From the NCBI GenBank assembly GCA_964580075.1, contig CAZOJL010000057.1, positions 1-19,298 on the forward strand: 19,298 nucleotides of DNA. The letters run 5' to 3'. The number at the start of each line of letters is the position of its first letter. The stretch's first letter is position 1. This document shows, in pieces, positions 5,439 to 12,071 of the stretch. The notes beneath the pieces were generated by a model. That model saw only the letters and a list, made by a program, of their open reading frames with translations. It did no database searches and was not told the origin of the DNA. The position numbers and the translations under genes are program-made. Origin of the DNA: VGWG01 sp964580075 (GTDB lineage: Bacteria > Verrucomicrobiota > Kiritimatiellia > RFP12 > JAAYNR01).

Positions 5439-6623
5439 ATGAGCGGAGTGGTGACACAGGCGGTGCGTGAGCAGATGGCGGGCGCATCCTGGATTCGAAG
5501 GATGTTTGAAGCCGGAATCGAATTGAAGCAGCAGGTGGGCGCGGACCAGGTCTTCGATTTCAGTCTCGGCAATCCCGACGTGCCGGCCCCGGCGCGGGTG
5601 CGTGAGGCGCTGTTGCAGATCGCGGAGCAGGCAGTGCAGCCGCTCGGGCTGGGCTACTGCCCAAATGCGGGGCGGCCGGCGACGCGGGCGGCGCTCGCGG
5701 GCAAGCTGGCGACGGAGCAGTGCATGGCGGTGGGTGCAGGTGACGTCGTGGTGACGTGCGGCGCGGCGGGCGCCCTCACGGTGTTCTTCCGTGCGGTCCT
5801 TGAACCCGGTGACGAGGTGGTCGTGCCGGCGCCGTATTTCGTCGAATACGGCGCCTATTGCGGCCATTTTGGCGGCGTCTTGCGGCCGGTTCCGTCCCGG
5901 CCGCCCGATTTCCAGCTCGACCTGCCGGCGCTGGCGGCGGCGATCGGATCCCGCACGCGGGCCGTGTTGGTCAATTCGCCGAACAATCCGGCCGGCTGCA
6001 TCTATTCCCGCGAGGCGCTGGAGGCGTTGGCGCGGGTTATCGAGACTGCCAACGCCGGCCGCGCGCGGCCGATCTTTCTGGTCAGTGACGAACCGTACCG
6101 GGCGCTGGTGTATGATGGCGCGGTTGTGCCGCCGATCCTGCCGCTCTCGCCTTACGCCGTGGTCGTCGGCTCGTTTTCCAAGAGTCTGTCGCTGGCGGGT
6201 GAACGGGTGGGGTACCTGCTGGTGAATCCGGCGATGCCCGACTCCCGGACGCTCGTCGACGCCGCTGTGATGACCACCCGGACGCTTGGATTTGTAAACG
6301 CGCCGGTGATCGGTCAGGCGCTCGTCGAGCAGTTGGTGGACGAGCAGGTCGATCTGGCGGTTTACGACGCTCGACGGCTCGAGATGGCGCGGGTCCTGCG
6401 GGAGGCCGGGATCCGGTTCGCCATGCCAAAGGGGGCATTCTATTTCTTCCCCGAGGCGCCGGGCGGAGACGACCTGGCGTGCGTGAATCGGTTGCTGGCG
6501 CAGAACATCCTGGCCGTGCCCGGGCGGGGGTTTGGCTGTCCCGGATATTTCCGTTTGAGTTTCAGCGTCGCAATCCGCACCATCACGGCGTCGGCAAGTG
6601 CCTTCAAGCGCGCGATGGCATAA
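5439..6623 (+). CDS. PLP-dependent class I/II aminotransferase (AspB-like)
   Basis: This 394-residue cytoplasmic fold type I enzyme moves an amino group between an amino acid and a 2-oxo acid. Seen motifs are DFSLGNPDVPAP near the N terminus (40-51), CGAAGAL (107-113, phosphate site), NSPNNPAG (179-186), SDEPYRALVYDG (216-227, the cofactor Asp and Tyr), GSFSKSLSLAGERVGYL (244-260) with the PLP lysine at Lys248, and FRLSFS (371-376) with the carboxylate-binding Arg372. It resembles bacterial aspartate/aromatic aminotransferases of the AspB/PatA type, but substrate is not predictable. The ATG at 5439 has AAAGGA 7 nt upstream; an in-frame TTG at 5382 overlaps the previous gene and lacks family similarity. 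The TrpR-like gene directly upstream may regulate it. Confidence 0.92.
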   Translation: MSGVVTQAVREQMAGASWIRRMFEAGIELKQQVGADQVFDFSLGNPDVPAPARVREALLQIAEQAVQPLGLGYCPNAGRPATRAALAGKLATEQCMAVGAGDVVVTCGAAGALTVFFRAVLEPGDEVVVPAPYFVEYGAYCGHFGGVLRPVPSRPPDFQLDLPALAAAIGSRTRAVLVNSPNNPAGCIYSREALEALARVIETANAGRARPIFLVSDEPYRALVYDGAVVPPILPLSPYAVVVGSFSKSLSLAGERVGYLLVNPAMPDSRTLVDAAVMTTRTLGFVNAPVIGQALVEQLVDEQVDLAVYDARRLEMARVLREAGIRFAMPKGAFYFFPEAPGGDDLACVNRLLAQNILAVPGRGFGCPGYFRLSFSVAIRTITASASAFKRAMA

Positions 6624-6635
6624 TTGATATTTTTC

Positions 6636-6664
6636 TTGCGCCTGACAATGACGTGTGGTATGAC
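6636..6664 (+). promoter_or_regulatory. Weak promoter candidate before the SUMF1-like gene
   Basis: TTGCGC (6636-6641) and TATGAC (6659-6664) are 17 nt apart in the 76-nt gap after the aminotransferase gene. It is a modest match. If real, transcription starts near 6671, about 29 nt before the ATG at 6700, and the exported-protein pair forms its own unit. Confidence 0.3.
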
Positions 6665-6699
6665 AACGGTGTAATTGCAAGTGAAAGGGGGTAGGTCAC

Positions 6700-8253
6700 A
6701 TGTATCCACAGACGCGGTTCACTGCGACGGGTGGCGGCGGGCGTTGCATCGCCATGTCAATCGGGTTGGCCCTGCTGCTCGGGGCTGCTTCGGCTTTCGG
6801 CAAAAACATCCGGGTCGGCAACGTGCGGTGCACGGAGCGGGCGGGCACCGGACAGAGCGATGTGCAATTTGATCTTTCATGGGAAGATTCCTGGCGGGCG
6901 GAGTCTGAGGAGCTGGCGGACAACAACGTCAGCGGGGAATCGCTTCAGGTCAAACAGTGGGATGCGGCGTGGGTGTTTGTCAAGTTTCGCGCCACCGGCA
7001 CGGCGGACGGGTATGAGCACGCGTGGCTATCCCCCAAGGCCGCCGATCACGTCATGCCGGACGGGGCGGCCGCATCGATCGGCGTGACCAGCAGGCGCGG
7101 GATCGGCGTCTTCATCCACCGCGCGGCCGTGGGCCGCGGCAAGAACGAGTGGAAGGATGTGTCCCTGCGCTGGCTCCACAGCGCGAACGGCGTCGCAGCC
7201 GTCGGGTCGGTCGAAATCAAGGTGTTCGCGATTGAGATGGTGTATGTCGACGGGGGCGCGTTCACCGTCGGCAATACGGGTCCCGAACTGAGCAAACTGA
7301 ATATGACCACCATCACCAATCGGAATGCGAACGAGGCCGGCGGACGGCCGTACGGTATCCCCGCACCGGATCAGGCCACCTGGCCGAATGGTTTTTCGGC
7401 CTTCTATTGCATGAAGTACGAGACCACGCAGGGAGAGTACGCGGCGTTTCTCAACGCGCTGTCGCGTGACGCGTGCGGGCAGACGACGAGTACGACTGAC
7501 AACGAGGCCCGCTATTACGCGTCGCCGCTGGCGGAAGCTCGGTACTCCCTTGCGGGGGACTGGCCGAACATCACCGCGTCAAAACCGTCTGTGGCGTGCA
7601 ATTTCGTATCGTGGTCCGACGCCGTGAAGTATATGGCGTGGGCTGGGTTGCGGCCGATGAGCGAGTTGGAGTTTGAGAAGGCGTGCCGCGGGCCGCTGAA
7701 TCCGGTCCCGGGCGAATACGCCTGGGGCACGGCCGAGATTGCCGGAACCGATTTTCCCGTTCCGTCGACCGACGGCTACGCGCTCCAGTCGGACGGCAGT
7801 CCGGATGAATCCGTCACCTGGGTTGGCGACAAGGGACCGGGCGGGTCCGTCGGCAACGCGGTTTGGAGCGGGACGGTGCGCTGTGAGAACGGTGACAGGT
7901 TTGCCGTCAATGCCATCAACGGGCCGTTGCGCGCGGGCATTTTTGCGAAGCCGGGCGGCACGCGGGTCAGTTCCGGTGCGTCCTACTGGGGCATCCTCGA
8001 ACTGAGCGGAAACCTGTATGAGCGTGTGGTGACGATCAGCAATTCACAGGGACGCAAGTTCCTGGGGGCACACGGAATCGGGTCCCTGTCGACTCCTCCC
8101 GATTGGCCTTCCAGTGCCGCCGATGGCACGGGGTTGCGCGGCGGCAGTTGGAACTCGTGGGATCTCCGCGTGTCTGAACGCAACGCAGCTACGCTGCGGG
8201 TTCCGGAGCGGAAGGCCGAAGTCGGCTTGCGCGCCGTGCGCACCGCGCCGTAG
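6700..8253 (+). CDS. Exported SUMF1/FGE-fold protein without the catalytic cysteine motif
   Basis: The 517-residue protein starts with a hydrophobic signal segment (about 18-34, ending SAFG). Residues 36-178 form a beta-rich domain (VQFDLSWEDSWR, WDAAWVFVKFR, GVFIHRAAVGRG, VEIKVFAIEMVYV) commonly found before SUMF1 domains in Bacteroidota and PVC bacteria. From about 180 the formylglycine-generating-enzyme (SUMF1) fold begins: MVYVDGGAFTVGN, YCMKYETTQGEYAAFLNAL, VACNFVSWSDAVKYMAWAG, MSELEFEKACRG, LELSGNLYE, LRGGSWNSWDLRVSERN and GLRAVR at the end. Active FGEs carry cysteines in the segment after GGSW; here it is NSWDLRVSERN, so sulfatase activation is unlikely. The fold probably serves as a binding or structural module outside the inner membrane. 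GAAAGGGGGTAGG precedes the ATG. The next gene is 29 nt downstream and is also exported. Confidence 0.85.
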   Translation: MYPQTRFTATGGGGRCIAMSIGLALLLGAASAFGKNIRVGNVRCTERAGTGQSDVQFDLSWEDSWRAESEELADNNVSGESLQVKQWDAAWVFVKFRATGTADGYEHAWLSPKAADHVMPDGAAASIGVTSRRGIGVFIHRAAVGRGKNEWKDVSLRWLHSANGVAAVGSVEIKVFAIEMVYVDGGAFTVGNTGPELSKLNMTTITNRNANEAGGRPYGIPAPDQATWPNGFSAFYCMKYETTQGEYAAFLNALSRDACGQTTSTTDNEARYYASPLAEARYSLAGDWPNITASKPSVACNFVSWSDAVKYMAWAGLRPMSELEFEKACRGPLNPVPGEYAWGTAEIAGTDFPVPSTDGYALQSDGSPDESVTWVGDKGPGGSVGNAVWSGTVRCENGDRFAVNAINGPLRAGIFAKPGGTRVSSGASYWGILELSGNLYERVVTISNSQGRKFLGAHGIGSLSTPPDWPSSAADGTGLRGGSWNSWDLRVSERNAATLRVPERKAEVGLRAVRTAP

Positions 8254-8282
8254 ATGGACTTTGCCAAAAATCGGGGGATGGC

Positions 8283-9659
8283 ATGCGGTACACGCTTTGG
8301 GCGGCAGCGGCCGGATCGGTGTTGGTGTTTTCATCCGCAGCCCAGATGATCGGTCCGGGTTCGGGACGCGAGGCGAATCTGGAGGCCGTCAAGCGCTGGA
8401 CAGAAGCGCAGCGGAAGGATGCCCCTGAGAGCCGTCGCGTGTGGTCCGGAGTCGTGGCCGACACGGAGGCGCGGACGGTGACGGCGGTCGTCGAGGCGGT
8501 GGGGGACCGGGGGGTGCATTACCCCATGGAGTTTCTCCTCGTCAACGCGGGAAGCGAAAAGGACTATGAGGCGCTGACCGTGCTGCTGGCGAACCCATCC
8601 GATTTGGCGCGGGCCCTTGAGGCGATCGGGTTGCCGCGCGGCCGCCCCATACAGCCTCAGGCATTCCGTTTCTGGCCGCGCGGCGAGCGGGTGTTGCTCA
8701 CGGTGCGGCCGTTCGCGGGCGGCCCGGAGCGTCTGATCGGCGCGTTTGTTGCCGACCAGAAGACCGGGACAGGCTTGACCAATATCTTCACCTACGTGGG
8801 ATCTGTGTGGCGCGAGAACGGCACCTGTGCTGCCGAGGATTCATTTCCCGGAGCGGTCATTTCCACTTACAACGAGGCCGGGACGGTGCTCGATACGCCC
8901 CTGCGTGTCTCGCAAAATGTGGCTTACGGACGGTATCTGATTGAATCGGGGAAGATGGAAAAGGAGTCGTTGTGGTGCTTCGTGTTCCGCCCTGAACGGG
9001 CAGTGGACGCGCCTCCCGCGGTGGCGCTTGTCGAATTGTCGGTACAGCCGCGCGCCGGGTTGGACACGCCTGCCGCCGGTCTCGCAGATCTCGAGTGGGT
9101 GCGGCGTGTGCCGGACGGCGGGGTGACGACGAACGCGTTCGGTGACGTGGTGAAGGGGTTGATGGAGTTGGTCCGCGCGGAGCGCGAACCCCATGTGACG
9201 ATGCGGTTCGATGATCGGCTGACGGTGAAGGCCATGACGGAGGTCGTCCCCGTGATTCTCGCCATTGAGGGTGACAACGGCATCCGCGTGGATGGCCCTC
9301 CCGCGGGGCAGCTCTATTATAAGGCGTTTCTGCCTCAGCCGGAGTGGCGCGAACGGGAGAAACGGCTCATGCAGCCTTACGAGCTGCGGATCGCGCGCGA
9401 TGGCGAGGGGGGGTGGAGTCGGACCTTTGTCAAGATTCACGAAGACTGGAGCGACGAGACGAGCCTGGATCCGATACTCACCGTCAGACCCTTTCCGTTT
9501 CAGGACTGGAGCGAACTGGCCGGCCATGTCGAGAAACTCGGCCGGGGGCAGGGGGTGTTGCTGGTCTTTGCCCCCGCCGACGCGCCGCTCTCGGCTTTCA
9601 TGGAGGGCGTGCGCCTGGTGCAGGGGACACTGCCGACCGTCTATGTGTTCGCCGAGTAG
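8283..9659 (+). CDS. Exported protein with YdjY-like domain; function unknown
   Basis: This 458-residue protein has a signal peptide at about residues 1-20 (WAAAAGSVLVFSSA). Residues 70-145 resemble the YdjY domain: MEFLLVNAGSEKDYEALTV, then NPSDLARALEAIGLPRGRP and FWPRGERVLLTVRPF. YdjY-domain proteins are frequent in Planctomycetota and Verrucomicrobiota and have no established role. The last 150 residues hold a second part; its end, VLLVFAPADAPLSAFMEGVR followed by LVQGTLPTVYVF, faintly recalls the periplasmic domain of ExbD/TolR, which I treat as weak. The YdjY assignment is by memory of the motif pattern. The gene is 29 nt after the SUMF1-like gene, with GGGGGA before the ATG, so the two are probably one transcript for secreted or periplasmic proteins. 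Confidence 0.75.
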   Translation: MRYTLWAAAAGSVLVFSSAAQMIGPGSGREANLEAVKRWTEAQRKDAPESRRVWSGVVADTEARTVTAVVEAVGDRGVHYPMEFLLVNAGSEKDYEALTVLLANPSDLARALEAIGLPRGRPIQPQAFRFWPRGERVLLTVRPFAGGPERLIGAFVADQKTGTGLTNIFTYVGSVWRENGTCAAEDSFPGAVISTYNEAGTVLDTPLRVSQNVAYGRYLIESGKMEKESLWCFVFRPERAVDAPPAVALVELSVQPRAGLDTPAAGLADLEWVRRVPDGGVTTNAFGDVVKGLMELVRAEREPHVTMRFDDRLTVKAMTEVVPVILAIEGDNGIRVDGPPAGQLYYKAFLPQPEWREREKRLMQPYELRIARDGEGGWSRTFVKIHEDWSDETSLDPILTVRPFPFQDWSELAGHVEKLGRGQGVLLVFAPADAPLSAFMEGVRLVQGTLPTVYVFAE

Positions 9660-9683
9660 CGCCATTTCGGTGCTATTTCTGTG

Positions 9684-9712
9684 TTGCGTGCGCGTTCTTG
9701 TTCGCGTAAAGT
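9684..9712 (+). promoter_or_regulatory. Weak promoter candidate before the sugar isomerase gene
   Basis: TTGCGT (9684-9689) and TAAAGT (9707-9712) are 17 nt apart in the 156-nt gap. The -10 box is only 4 of 6. The rest of the gap shows no clear terminator or RNA. It would serve the isomerase-kinase pair. Confidence 0.25.
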
Positions 9713-9815
9713 GTGTTTCATTGCAATTGGCGTTTGCCGCGCGTCGGACGAGCGACCGCAGAAGCGGGCCTCGGAGTGGGCGTGACCGCACCCGTCCCAT
9801 CGGAGGATAGCAAGT

Positions 9816-10811
9816 ATGGCTAGAAACGTGACTATTTTTACCGGACAATGGGCTGATCTGCCCTTGGCGGAACTGGCGCCGCAGATGAAGGAATGCGGGT
9901 ACGATGGTCTTGAACTCGCCTGCTGGGGCGACCACATCGAGCTGGACATCGCCGCCACGAGCAAAACCTACTGTCACGACAAGCTGGCGTTGTTGGCCGA
10001 GAACGGCCTCGGGTGCTGGGCGATTTCCAACCACCTTGCGGGCCAGTTGGTCTGCGACCCCATCGACGCGCGGCACTACGGATTCGGCCCCGCGAATCTC
10101 AAAAACAAGCCGCGGGAATTGAAAAAATGGGCGATCTCGATGCAGAAGAAGGCGGCCCGCGCGGCCCGCAATCTCGGCGTCCCGGTCGTGTGCGGCTTTA
10201 CCGGATCGCCGATCTGGCATCTGGTCTATTCGTTCCCGCCGTGCCTCCCAGGTCAGATCGACACGGGGTATGCCGAGTTCGCGAGGACCTGGAAGCCGAT
10301 TCTCGACGTCTATGCCGATTGCGGCGTGAAATTTGCGCTGGAAGTGCATCCCACCGAGATCGCCTTTGACATCGCCTCGGCTGAACGCGCGCTTGACGCA
10401 TTGGACGGTCATCCCGCCTTCGGGTTCAATTATGATCCCTCGCACCTGGGTTATCAGGGGGTGGACTATGTGAAGTTTATCCGCACCTTCCCCGACCGCA
10501 TCTTCCACGTCCACATGAAGGACGCCTGGTGGGGGCACGGTGATGGATCGGTGGGCGTCTTCGGAGGGCACACGAATTTTGCCGATCCCCGGCGCTATTG
10601 GGATTTTCGCTCACTCGGGCACGGCGACATCAAATTTGAGGATATCATCGTCGCCCTCAACGACGTGAACTACAAAGGCCCGCTGTCGGTCGAATGGGAG
10701 GATTCCCGCATGGATCGCCTCCATGGGGCGCGCGAGGCGGCCGCGTTTGTGCGCAAAACCGACTTCGCGCGCAGTGCGATCGCGTTTGACGCCCAGTTCG
10801 CCGGAGACTGA
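9816..10811 (+). CDS. Sugar phosphate isomerase/epimerase-like TIM barrel (AP-endonuclease family 2)
   Basis: The 331-residue protein belongs to the xylose-isomerase-like TIM barrel family (COG1082). It starts with MARNVTIFTGQWADLPLAE and the strand GYDGLELACWGDH (28-40). Metal ligands in the expected order are Glu176 (LEVHPTE), Asp207 (NYDPSHLGYQ, with His210), His233 (FHVHMKDAWW) and Glu293 (SVEWEDSRMD). The conserved W-G-H-G-D-G and SLGHGDIKFEDI segments match the branch annotated as sugar phosphate isomerase/epimerase. Members isomerise or epimerise sugars, keto-inositols or similar; the substrate is not predictable. No signal peptide is present. GGAGGA lies 8 nt before the ATG. The sugar kinase gene follows 24 nt later, indicating one sugar or polyol catabolic unit. 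Confidence 0.9.
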   Translation: MARNVTIFTGQWADLPLAELAPQMKECGYDGLELACWGDHIELDIAATSKTYCHDKLALLAENGLGCWAISNHLAGQLVCDPIDARHYGFGPANLKNKPRELKKWAISMQKKAARAARNLGVPVVCGFTGSPIWHLVYSFPPCLPGQIDTGYAEFARTWKPILDVYADCGVKFALEVHPTEIAFDIASAERALDALDGHPAFGFNYDPSHLGYQGVDYVKFIRTFPDRIFHVHMKDAWWGHGDGSVGVFGGHTNFADPRRYWDFRSLGHGDIKFEDIIVALNDVNYKGPLSVEWEDSRMDRLHGAREAAAFVRKTDFARSAIAFDAQFAGD

Positions 10812-10835
10812 CGCGCACGGAGAGTGACACGCACG

Positions 10836-11981
10836 ATGAGTAAGTTGACGACCGTTGTGGCGGGTCACGTGTGTCTGGATGTCATTCCGCAGTTTCTGCG
10901 GAGGGCATCCAGACTCGATGAACTGTTCGTTTCCGGCAAGCTGGTTGACATGGGCCCCGCCGTGGTCGCCCCCGGCGGAGTTGTCGCCAACACCGGCTTG
11001 GCCCTCCATCGCCTCGGACTCCCCGTGACCCTCATGGGCAAGGTTGGCGACGATGTCATCGGACGCGCGATTCTGGACGTGTTTCGTGCCCATGACCCCG
11101 CGTTGGTTCGCACCATGATCGTCGATCCCGCGGTTTCATCCTCTTATACCGTGGTCCTCAACCCGGCCGGAATGGACCGGTGTTTCCTGCATTGCCCGGG
11201 CGCTAACGACACCTTTGCCGCGGCGGATGTGAAGCCGGAATTGCTGCGCGGCATGGATCTGTTCCACTTCGGCTATCCGCCGCTGATGAAGCGGATGTAC
11301 ACCGTGGCCGGTGAGTTGCGGCAACTTTTTGAATCGGTCAAGGCGGCCGGGCTGACCACCGCGCTCGACATGGCACTGCCCGACCCCGCCTCGCCTGCGG
11401 GGCAGGTGGACTGGGCGGCGCTGATGGCCGACTGTTTACCCGCGGTCGATGTGTTCATGCCAAGTCTGGACGAGATCGTTTACATGCTCGATCCGCACGC
11501 GGGCGAACGCGTCCGCCAACGGACCGCCGCGGGAATTGCGCTCGGTGGAATGACCCCCGCCGAGGTGCGCGGCGTGGCGGAGCGCTTGATCCAACTGGGC
11601 GTGGCGGCGGTGATGATCAAGCTGGGGAATCAAGGCGCCTATCTGCGTGTGACGTCTGATACGGCCCGGTTGGAGCGCGGCGGCCGCGCGGCGGCAACTT
11701 TGCAGGGCTGGGCGGGAGCCGATCTCCACGCCCCCTGCTTTGAGGCTACGGTTGCCGGCACCACCGGTTCGGGGGACTGCACGATCGCCGGGCTGCTGGC
11801 GGCGCTGGCGCACGGGTTGAGCGCGGCGGAGGCGATCCGGACGGCTGTGGCCGTGGGCTCGGCGAGTGTTGAAAAACCAGACGCCACCAGCGGCGTGCCA
11901 ACCTGGGACGCGCTCCGGGCGCGTGTCGCCGGCGGCTGGGCACGGGAGCGACCCAAGGTCATCTTTGCGCATACCGCGTGA
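10836..11981 (+). CDS. PfkB-family (ribokinase-like) carbohydrate kinase
   Basis: This 381-residue cytoplasmic kinase transfers phosphate from ATP to a sugar or related alcohol. The N-terminal PfkB signature is seen as VVAPGGVVANTGLALHRLG (43-61) and VTLMGKVGDDVIGRAIL (64-80). The C-terminal signature is VAGTTGSGDCTIAGLLAALAHG (306-327), with the catalytic base Asp314; the usual D-T-T-G-A-G-D is here G-T-T-G-S-G-D, a mild variation. FMPSLDEIVYML (207-218) is the usual N-x-x-E region in altered form. Length is somewhat above the 300-330 typical, due to an insertion near 222-245. The ATG at 10836 is preceded by GGAGAG; an in-frame GTG at 10824 overlaps that site. It follows the isomerase-like gene by 24 nt and probably acts in the same pathway. 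Confidence 0.9.
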   Translation: MSKLTTVVAGHVCLDVIPQFLRRASRLDELFVSGKLVDMGPAVVAPGGVVANTGLALHRLGLPVTLMGKVGDDVIGRAILDVFRAHDPALVRTMIVDPAVSSSYTVVLNPAGMDRCFLHCPGANDTFAAADVKPELLRGMDLFHFGYPPLMKRMYTVAGELRQLFESVKAAGLTTALDMALPDPASPAGQVDWAALMADCLPAVDVFMPSLDEIVYMLDPHAGERVRQRTAAGIALGGMTPAEVRGVAERLIQLGVAAVMIKLGNQGAYLRVTSDTARLERGGRAAATLQGWAGADLHAPCFEATVAGTTGSGDCTIAGLLAALAHGLSAAEAIRTAVAVGSASVEKPDATSGVPTWDALRARVAGGWARERPKVIFAHTA

Positions 11982-12071
11982 CGGGCACCGCGCGTGCGCA
12001 CGCAGGCTGAGAATCGAACGCGACCGGGGTGGCGGGTGTGCCGCCGTTCAACGGATGAGGTGGAGGTGAAC

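Noticed and set aside
6700..8253. Sulfatase-activating formylglycine-generating enzyme
   Set aside because: The conserved cysteine segment is replaced by NSWDLRVSERN, and no sulfatase gene is nearby.
8841..10571. Long minus-strand open frame (576 residues), and similar ones at 3002-3895, 4571-5572 and 5316-6680
   Set aside because: They lie opposite well-identified genes in GC-rich DNA, where antisense frames stay open by codon bias. Their products are Arg/His/Pro-rich and without motifs.
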